64,000 nt of DNA from Prochlorococcus sp. AG-409-J16 (GTDB lineage: Bacteria; Cyanobacteriota; Cyanobacteriia; PCC-6307; Cyanobiaceae): NCBI GenBank assembly GCA_003215655.1, contig QCKB01000002.1, positions 161,919-225,918 on the forward strand, given 5' to 3'. The notes under the pieces were generated by a model that saw only the letters and a list, made by a program, of their open reading frames with translations, made no database searches and had not been told where the DNA came from. Below, piece after piece: positions 57,788-64,000 of the stretch (positions within the stretch are counted from its first letter, which is position 1; the number at the start of each line of letters is the position of its first letter). The position numbers were made by a program, and so were the translations under genes.

Positions 57788-59431
57788 TCATTGAGCCTTG
57801 GCATACTCTTCAATGTTCTTGGAGTCATTTAATTCATTCTCGAAGCAAATTATCTCTTTGGATTTACTTGCTATTCCTTTTTTAAGTATAATTCCTTTGT
57901 TGTCACATTTTAATATTCCATACTCTTTGCTTTTTGTTAGCTCAGACATTCTATTAAAACTTCTTTCTACCCATATTGAATAATGCCTAAATGCTTTGGC
58001 ATATGTTCCATTGAAACGAGGTTGAGTTATTATTAAATCGACACTTTTTTCTTCTCCATCTGTATCTATATAGCGATAGTTTTCAGGAAACCTAAGTAAG
58101 ATTCTTCTTCTTGCAAGCTGAGGAATTAGATGTGTCTCAGCAGCGATAGATAGATCTTGTGGAATAGGCTTGATTAGCTCTCTTGCGACTAGCCCTCTTT
58201 TCCACTGCTTTGTAATAGGAACATGAACCCAGGGATTTACACTATCTGGAATTATTGCCGAGAGTGATCTATGAGGATTGCCGGCTAATGCGAAGAAGAA
58301 TGCAATTATTAGGCATAGTTTCCAAAACCTCCTGAAGTTTAAATTATAAAATAATGATTTTTTTCTTTTCCACCAAAGCACTGCGCCTGCAAATGTACCT
58401 GGAACCAGATAGAGAACAAACCTTAATGTCACCGCTAGCGCATTACCACCTTTGGAACTAAGTGCAACAAATAATGGCACTATAATAAGCAACCATGAAT
58501 CTATTGATAGCCATGGAATAAATGCTAATGGTAGGGCAAATGTTATTAGGAATAGAAAACTTTTTCCTGCAGGACTAATCAGCTCATTGATTAATAGTAA
58601 AGGTTGCCTTGCCATTGAGAGAAGGACTTGGATAGGCCCACCATTTTCACCATTAAGATATTGGCTAAACCTTTCTTGAATAAATCGATCTGTAAGCTCA
58701 GATCCGAAAATTGGCATTATTTGGTTTGTTATTATTACTACAGAAATCAGTGAATATGTACATAGTCCTAAACCTAATAATCTCCAGCCAGGTACTCTTA
58801 TCACCATCCATATTCCTATACTGAAAGTTAATAAGCCAACGTCTTCTCTTATCCATGGGAGTAGAAGTGCCGGTAATAAATATAGGAATTTTTGGTTTTT
58901 ACTAATTCCAAGAAGAAGAGTAAATACTAAAATTGGGACTGCACATAAATCATGAAAGTTCTCTAGCGATGGTCCAATAATTACCCCTGTTGAGTAGAAA
59001 CTGCATGTTATCCAACCAGCTAAACGTTTAGGGAGGTGAATACTTGCAAATAGAAATAGTATCCAACCAGCTGAAGTTATTAGGGTTACTTGAATCAAAG
59101 GAAGTGCCCATGTACCTAGAAGATGTACAAGAGGTATCCATATCACCAGCAGTGGGGTGAAATGTTGAGCGAGGTGCCTATAACCAACTTGAGGCAAGGC
59201 ACCCTCAAACATCACTGGTGCAGATAGTTCAGATGCAAGTGTGCTTTCAAATGACCTTCCATGGATACCGTTCCAGATTTCTTGTAAAAATAATCCTTGG
59301 TCATAGGTTGCATTTAGACTAAATATTCTCCATATTTGTAATAATAAAGTTATAAAAAAGAAGCATATAATCCATTTTTTTACTATAGTTTCACTACTTT
59401 TTTCATCCTTCGGTAGAATTGAAAAATTCAT
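57788..59431 (-). CDS. DUF2079 multi-pass membrane protein, copy 2
   Basis: Starting at ATG 59431, the 547 residues have ATYDQGLFLQEIWNGIHG (Asp44, Gln45, Gln50), GYRHLAQHFTPLLVIWIPLVHLLG, many membrane segments, and LIPQLARRRILLRFPENYRY near the end. Each block aligns with copy 1 at 54159-55805, so the two derive from one duplication. The start overlaps the stop of the upstream glycosyltransferase (ATGA), showing coupling to it. A longer open frame to 59485 lies inside that gene. Confidence 0.85.
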   Translation of the reverse strand: MNFSILPKDEKSSETIVKKWIICFFFITLLLQIWRIFSLNATYDQGLFLQEIWNGIHGRSFESTLASELSAPVMFEGALPQVGYRHLAQHFTPLLVIWIPLVHLLGTWALPLIQVTLITSAGWILFLFASIHLPKRLAGWITCSFYSTGVIIGPSLENFHDLCAVPILVFTLLLGISKNQKFLYLLPALLLPWIREDVGLLTFSIGIWMVIRVPGWRLLGLGLCTYSLISVVIITNQIMPIFGSELTDRFIQERFSQYLNGENGGPIQVLLSMARQPLLLINELISPAGKSFLFLITFALPLAFIPWLSIDSWLLIIVPLFVALSSKGGNALAVTLRFVLYLVPGTFAGAVLWWKRKKSLFYNLNFRRFWKLCLIIAFFFALAGNPHRSLSAIIPDSVNPWVHVPITKQWKRGLVARELIKPIPQDLSIAAETHLIPQLARRRILLRFPENYRYIDTDGEEKSVDLIITQPRFNGTYAKAFRHYSIWVERSFNRMSELTKSKEYGILKCDNKGIILKKGIASKSKEIICFENELNDSKNIEEYAKAQ

Positions 59432-60990
59432 TTTATCAACTCTGAGATTGGTATAATAAATGTATCTTCTTGGGCTGCTGGGCAATATTTTTCTTCAGCA
59501 GATTCACAAATAAATTCTTTAAGCTCTTTTTTGGAAGTTTCATTCTTTAGAAGGATATGTGATTCTTCCCAGCTCAGGCTACCAGCAATATGAGATGCAC
59601 CTTCCTCATATAATTTTCTAAGCTTAGCTTTGTTTATGCCTCCTGATGACAAAAGCCAACCTTGACGCCTGGCTAGATTTAGCAATGTAGGATCTGAGCC
59701 TGTAGTTGTAACAATACGTCCTTCAGGAGGAACAATACTTCTAATTTGTATTGCTAGGGGCATCCAAACCTTTGCTTGGCGCTGTTCAAGTCTCCAGTAG
59801 TCAAGACTGAGAATAATTAGGCTAATAGCAGTTATCAGAATTAAAATAGTTGGCATTAGCTTTGAGGGGACATTTATATGTTTGAAATTTTTTAATTGAT
59901 CTGCCCATGTTTTTCCCATTAGAAGGCATGCAAAAATTTGTAGAGGGAGTTGGTAGTATTCATGAATCGAACTTGCATTTAAGGCAATAATCGTAGAGAT
60001 AAACAATCCAACTAGGCCAGATATTAATATTTGACCTCCAATATTATTTCTATTTTTCCATGTACTATATATAAAAAGAGGAAAGCCTAATATTGCAAGA
60101 TTTCGTACACTCAAGCGCAAAAAGAGATTACCCCAAACAACTGGATTCAACATAATATTTAAGTTGCTTCTGTCAGAGCTTTCTCCCCAAAATCCAAAAC
60201 TCAGACCACTTGATAAACCTAGCTTATATGCATGCCCATACCAAATAATGCTGATTAATATAGCTGTACTTAAAAACATCCATTGGCCTTTTGAGTTATA
60301 GGAAGTAATAATTTTTTGTAATAAACTTTTCTTAGAAATATCTCCTTCGCTTGAAGTATATTGCAGGTTAATTATTAATAATGGAATTCCAAGCCATAAT
60401 ATTGGTATTACTTTTATCAGGCATGCTAGGCAAAATGAGATCCAAGCAATTGTTAGGTCTAGAATAGATTCCTTCTCTTTCCATGCAATCATTCTATCTA
60501 AACTAATTGTGGCTAGCAGTAACAAGAAAGCCTCCGCCTGCAAGGTTCGTCCGTAATAAATACCAATAGGTAATATGGAAAAAAATATTCCTGCCCACCA
60601 ACCGCTTTTTTGATCGAATAACTTTGTTCCTATGCGGATAATTAAAGCTATAGTGATGGCGCTAAATAATATTGAAAGTCCACGCCCAATCCATTCATTT
60701 ATACCGAGTAATTTATATAATTGACCTAAAATGTATGGAAATATTGGAAATTCACTTTCAACATATCCTTCACTTGCTCCAGCCCAATCAATTTGTGGCA
60801 ACCAGATTGGAGTATTGTTTATGGCAAAATGTCTTGCCATTGCAGCAGTGTCTGCTTGCCGCCAACTATGAACACCTACTATTGGATTTTGGATATTAAT
60901 TAGTCTTAGAATTACGCCAATAAATATTGGTATATAGTTATTAGAAGTAATTCTTCTAAGCTCTTTATTTTTTTCTGATTTCAAGTTCAA
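59428..60990 (-). CDS. PMT/ArnT-type membrane glycosyltransferase (GT39-like)
   Basis: A membrane protein of 520 residues from TTG 60990. The first extracytoplasmic loop has HSWRQADTAAMARHF (Asp47), a motif common in this GT-C branch, followed by GYVESEFPIFPYI, GRGLSILFSAITIALI and YYGRTLQAEAFLLLLATISLDR. Such enzymes move a sugar from a polyprenyl-phosphate donor to lipid or protein outside the cytosol. The TTG start gives a TTGA overlap with the GT2 gene upstream, just like the ATGA with copy 2 downstream; ATG 61032 would add 14 residues inside the GT2 gene. The acceptor is unknown. Confidence 0.85.
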   Translation of the reverse strand: MNLKSEKNKELRRITSNNYIPIFIGVILRLINIQNPIVGVHSWRQADTAAMARHFAINNTPIWLPQIDWAGASEGYVESEFPIFPYILGQLYKLLGINEWIGRGLSILFSAITIALIIRIGTKLFDQKSGWWAGIFFSILPIGIYYGRTLQAEAFLLLLATISLDRMIAWKEKESILDLTIAWISFCLACLIKVIPILWLGIPLLIINLQYTSSEGDISKKSLLQKIITSYNSKGQWMFLSTAILISIIWYGHAYKLGLSSGLSFGFWGESSDRSNLNIMLNPVVWGNLFLRLSVRNLAILGFPLFIYSTWKNRNNIGGQILISGLVGLFISTIIALNASSIHEYYQLPLQIFACLLMGKTWADQLKNFKHINVPSKLMPTILILITAISLIILSLDYWRLEQRQAKVWMPLAIQIRSIVPPEGRIVTTTGSDPTLLNLARRQGWLLSSGGINKAKLRKLYEEGASHIAGSLSWEESHILLKNETSKKELKEFICESAEEKYCPAAQEDTFIIPISELIK

Positions 60991-62078
60991 GGTGTATTCC
61001 AAACAAATCTTGAAGATGCTGCATAGTTCCATACAAAGACGACAAGAATTCCTGACATCTGCGCAATGAAAGCATTGCTTGCAATCAAATTGTAAAAGGT
61101 CGTGGCAAGTCCGACATTTGCAATTACAGGTAATGATGCAACTAAAAGAAATTTCATTAGTCCTTTCGCAAGAGACCAGTTTTTCAAGCGTTGTGAACGA
61201 AAAGTAAGGGCGTTATTGATTAAATAGTTAGATGTTGCAGCCGTAATGACCGATATAGGAAGAGCTTTTTCGAAAGTCAATTGAAGCATGCTCATTAGAC
61301 TTCCAGTGGTAATGAGTTGCACAATTACTCCAGAGGCACCTACCAAAGCGAAACTGATAGCTCTTCTAGGAAGTAGCCTTAGGGAAAAGGTATGCAAAAG
61401 TGAAATTAAAAAGTCCCAAAATATTGCAATATCTAATTTTGATTTTCCGTATGTACGTGGTTGAAACTTTAGAGGTATTTCATCAATGCAGATACTTCCT
61501 TTGCTTATTGCTAACAGTTCATATAGAAATTTGAATCCGTTCACATCTACTTTATAAATAAAAGGTAAGCAGGAATTTAGCTTAATCGCGAAGCACCCAC
61601 TCATATAATCAGTCAAGTGTCTATATTTTTCAGGAAGGCTAAAACGAGCAAATTTGTTCGCAATTGAGGAACCTCCTGCTCTGCGATTGCTCAATCCTGC
61701 AATTTCTGCACCTCCTATAAATCTGCTACCTGAAACCAAGTCGAGGTTTTCATTCTTTAATTTTTTTACTGCAGTTACGATTGCATTCGCTTCATGTTGA
61801 CCATCACTATCTATTACTGCTGCTAGCTCGCCTGTGGCTCCAATTAAGCCTTCTTTGATCGCACTTGCCAGTCCAGATCGACCTATCCTTCTGATTAGGC
61901 GAACGCGTTTATCCTTTAAGGCTAATTGTTTTATTAAATCAGGAGTTCCATCAGTTGAATTATCATCAACGATAATTAACTCTAATTCATAATTGATATC
62001 TAGCTTGAAAATATCTGAAATTAATGGAAGTATATTTTTACTTTCATTGTAAGTTGGTAGAATGATAGATAGAAGCAC
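60987..62078 (-). CDS. Polyprenyl-phosphate sugar synthase fused to a GtrA domain
   Basis: The N-terminal GT2 domain (about 1-220) has LSIILPTYNES, IIVDDNSTDGTPD, IDSDGQHEANAI (metal site Asp90/Asp92) and VSGSRFIGGAE, like dolichol-phosphate mannose synthase. The C-terminal domain (about 239-360) is GtrA-like, with four helices starting RRAISFALVGASGVIVQL. The first would load a sugar on polyprenyl phosphate in the cytosol, and GtrA is thought to help flip it across the membrane. The sugar is not decided by sequence. It starts the coupled set GT2-GtrA, GT39, DUF2079 copy 2. Confidence 0.9.
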   Translation of the reverse strand: MLLSIILPTYNESKNILPLISDIFKLDINYELELIIVDDNSTDGTPDLIKQLALKDKRVRLIRRIGRSGLASAIKEGLIGATGELAAVIDSDGQHEANAIVTAVKKLKNENLDLVSGSRFIGGAEIAGLSNRRAGGSSIANKFARFSLPEKYRHLTDYMSGCFAIKLNSCLPFIYKVDVNGFKFLYELLAISKGSICIDEIPLKFQPRTYGKSKLDIAIFWDFLISLLHTFSLRLLPRRAISFALVGASGVIVQLITTGSLMSMLQLTFEKALPISVITAATSNYLINNALTFRSQRLKNWSLAKGLMKFLLVASLPVIANVGLATTFYNLIASNAFIAQMSGILVVFVWNYAASSRFVWNTP

Positions 62079-62151
62079 GCTTTTTGATGTTTTGTGAAAG
62101 TTTGTTGTATAGAGGATTTATTATCCTCTATACATGAGATTTAATCATTTT

Positions 62152-63786
62152 TCATTTACAGGAGAGTAATGTCCAATTCTCTTTTGTATCAGTAGTTTCG
62201 CATTTTATAGAACTGTTCATGTTTTCTTTGTTTAACAGCTTTGGATTTTTAGTTAGGACCCATGTTGCCTCTTTGCGATTTCTTAATGGCTTGATCCTTA
62301 TACCTGTGTACCAATTAAGACTTGGCCGTTCAATGCTTTCATGAATTGCTACATTCGTATTGGATGCTTTTCGGGCAAGCTCTGCAACTGGCGCGACAGG
62401 CCAGTTTTCATTTAGTTCCCAAATCCAGAAAGATGATCCCATCAAAATGCCTAGAGAAGCGATATTTCCTGCGACGAGAGTTATTGCGCCATAACATCGT
62501 ATTTTTTTGACTGGTTGTGTTAGTAGCCAAGCTCCTATTAGCCAGCCAGATCCAGCACTAAAAAGAATTTTGTTATAGGAATCAAGTCCTGTTTCAGGAG
62601 CAAATACGCTTATGGTTGCAATGAAGAGAAGAAGGCTGCCAATACCTAGCCATATATATGGTACGAGTTTCAAACCTGATATCCCTATGCTTTTTTTGAG
62701 ATGATTACCATTAATTAGTGAGCTTAATGTGGCTCCACAAATAATTGAAAATGGTAGCCAAAGAGGGTGGCTATACCAGGGAAGTTGTGTTTTTAGTGGG
62801 TAAATTGTTATTGCAAGTATGAATTGAGTTCCTAGGGCCCATTTTCCCCAGGTTTTTTGCCTATCTTTCCACGCTAAAGCAATTCCAAATGGCCAAAGAA
62901 GTAGCCAAGGCCAACCACCTTCTAGGAGTTCAATTAAAGGAACTTTCCAGCCCAAGTCACTTCCTTCACCAGCACTAAATAGAACTCTTGTTGCTCCATC
63001 ACCACTCCAGAGCCATAGTGCTCCAGCTCCACGTTGGAAGCTGTGCCATAAATGCCATGAAATTCCTGGACTAAGGCCTAAAGATAACCATCCAGCTATA
63101 GGCCATTTATAAAAGCGTTTTAATTTGCCTTCCCAAAGGATTGGGATCAAGGCTGCAAATGCTGCTGGCAGCAAAAAAGGTGCCTTCAACATCAACATGA
63201 TGCTGCATGCAATTCCTCCCCAAAAGGCCTGTCGATCTTTTGATTTTTCTTTTCTGATAATGATTAGCTGCAGCCAAAGAAACCCCATTGCACTTAATTG
63301 GGGTCCGTCAAGCATCGCTAGACGTCCATGTCGAGCTATTGGTAAAAGTGTTAGCAGAATCGCTGCAGTGGAAAGGCTTGCAGTTTTATCTCCTTTCAAG
63401 AGATTCCACTGTATTAAGCCTCCTAAAGGCACTATTAAGGTTGAAATCAATGCGGGGACAAGCCTTATAACCGTTTCATTAGGAAGTTGATATAAGGCGG
63501 CTTTACCACTGTTAGACAGGTGGATTGATAGGGCAATTAACCAATGGAGACCTGGAGGTTTGTTGAGATAAGGATTGCCCCATAAGGTGGGCAATAAGAT
63601 TTCTGAGCCATTTTTCTGGCTAAGTTCAAATGCGACCCTGGCAACTGTTGCCTCGTCAAAATCTCTTAAAGGCAGCTCGCCTAGTTTGTAGATGGCTATT
63701 CCACATGCAATAAGCCATAAAAGAACCAATCCTGCCCATGGGGGGTGGGCGAAACCTTCGTTTTTCTGAGCTATTGATGTAGACAA
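62152..63786 (-). CDS. ArnT-type membrane glycosyltransferase
   Basis: A 544-residue membrane protein with LPLRDFDEATVARVAFE (Asp42/Asp44/Glu45, the acidic loop of ArnT/PMT), PYLNKPPGLHWLIALS (the KPP-HW motif), ARHGRLAMLDGPQLSAMGFLWLQL and about eleven helices. Members transfer sugars such as aminoarabinose or mannose from undecaprenyl-type lipids. Its C-terminal soluble part is short (about 100 residues). It lies 73 bases upstream of the GT2-GtrA gene, same strand, and may head the cluster. Confidence 0.87.
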   Translation of the reverse strand: MSTSIAQKNEGFAHPPWAGLVLLWLIACGIAIYKLGELPLRDFDEATVARVAFELSQKNGSEILLPTLWGNPYLNKPPGLHWLIALSIHLSNSGKAALYQLPNETVIRLVPALISTLIVPLGGLIQWNLLKGDKTASLSTAAILLTLLPIARHGRLAMLDGPQLSAMGFLWLQLIIIRKEKSKDRQAFWGGIACSIMLMLKAPFLLPAAFAALIPILWEGKLKRFYKWPIAGWLSLGLSPGISWHLWHSFQRGAGALWLWSGDGATRVLFSAGEGSDLGWKVPLIELLEGGWPWLLLWPFGIALAWKDRQKTWGKWALGTQFILAITIYPLKTQLPWYSHPLWLPFSIICGATLSSLINGNHLKKSIGISGLKLVPYIWLGIGSLLLFIATISVFAPETGLDSYNKILFSAGSGWLIGAWLLTQPVKKIRCYGAITLVAGNIASLGILMGSSFWIWELNENWPVAPVAELARKASNTNVAIHESIERPSLNWYTGIRIKPLRNRKEATWVLTKNPKLLNKENMNSSIKCETTDTKENWTLLSCK

Positions 63787-64000
63787 TTGCCAGATTTCTT
63801 CGCGAGAATATTTGGTTCAAATCTTAGTAAGCAACCTTGTATAAGGTCTTTATTCTTTTCAGGCGGTAAATCAAGAAGATATTCCCTGGTTCAGTTCTTG
63901 CCAATTACCTGCGTATCTGTTGATACATGCCATGGAAAATTCTGTCACATTATTGGACTCGTTGATTTTTATTGGCGACAAAATGAATGTGGCTTAATAC
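63787..64000. other. Intergenic region at window end
   Basis: The last 214 bases hold no supported gene. A 21-codon frame from 63932 lacks a ribosome-binding site and is not called. The promoter of the membrane glycosyltransferase block on the minus strand is expected here. Confidence 0.4.

Noticed and set aside
63932..63997. A 21-codon frame (MENSVTLLDSLIF...) near the window end
   Set aside because: No ribosome-binding site, no terminator, short enough to be chance.

Overview
The window is a gene-dense, AT-rich cyanobacterial chromosome segment. It carries many NDH-1 subunits, chlorophyll, phylloquinone and carotenoid genes, ycf3, ycf34, both RpaA and RpaB, and a UPF0367 protein. It has very short intergenic gaps and no phycobilisome, IS or phage genes. 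This fits a marine picocyanobacterium, most likely a low-light Prochlorococcus; the genus is inferred from gene content and order, not from a database search.

Layout. 1-10 kb: glutaredoxin end and gshB, then a phylloquinone block (menF, divergent menA-menC-menE, a DHNA-CoA hydrolase), ndhH, rsmH, a cysteine desulfurase and a secreted unknown. 10-20 kb: a LuxR-type response regulator, an RluA-like protein with an altered catalytic motif, chlM-nagA, purE, cysC, an eIF1-like factor, trpB, hrcA, a rhodanese and citrate synthase. 20-27 kb: ndhA-I-G-E-nadK-CYTH, a small LuxR regulator facing a small unknown, metF, a sugar nucleotidyltransferase and scpA. 28-37 kb: ndhD, ndhF, a Z-ISO-like isomerase, a RbcR-type LysR regulator, ndhM, crtP and crtB. 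37-47 kb: RRM protein, cca/ycf34 sharing start bases, tsaB, and a fatty-acid/phospholipid operon (rpaB-plsX-fabH-fabD-plsC), then radA and ycf3. 47-54 kb: a P1B-ATPase-tmk-holB run, rpaA, a 780-bp gap with hairpins and a probable small RNA, tRNA-Asn, an ABC ATPase and a UPF0367 protein. 54-64 kb: an accessory block of integral-membrane glycosyltransferase-type proteins, interrupted by a GC-richer small transcript.

How the parts work together. Most genes serve photosynthetic electron flow (NDH-1, phylloquinone, chlorophyll, carotenoids, PSI assembly) and its control (RpaA, RpaB, RbcR). Z-ISO, CrtP and CrtB within 5 kb form a near-complete early carotene route. The last 10 kb is the most distinctive part. 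A GT2 synthase fused to a GtrA-like domain could make a lipid-linked sugar, and two PMT/ArnT-type and three DUF2079 membrane proteins could use it on the far side of the membrane. The strongest unexplained signal is at 55.95-56.17 kb: a 17-codon ORF behind an unusually strong Shine-Dalgarno sequence, followed by a strong terminator.
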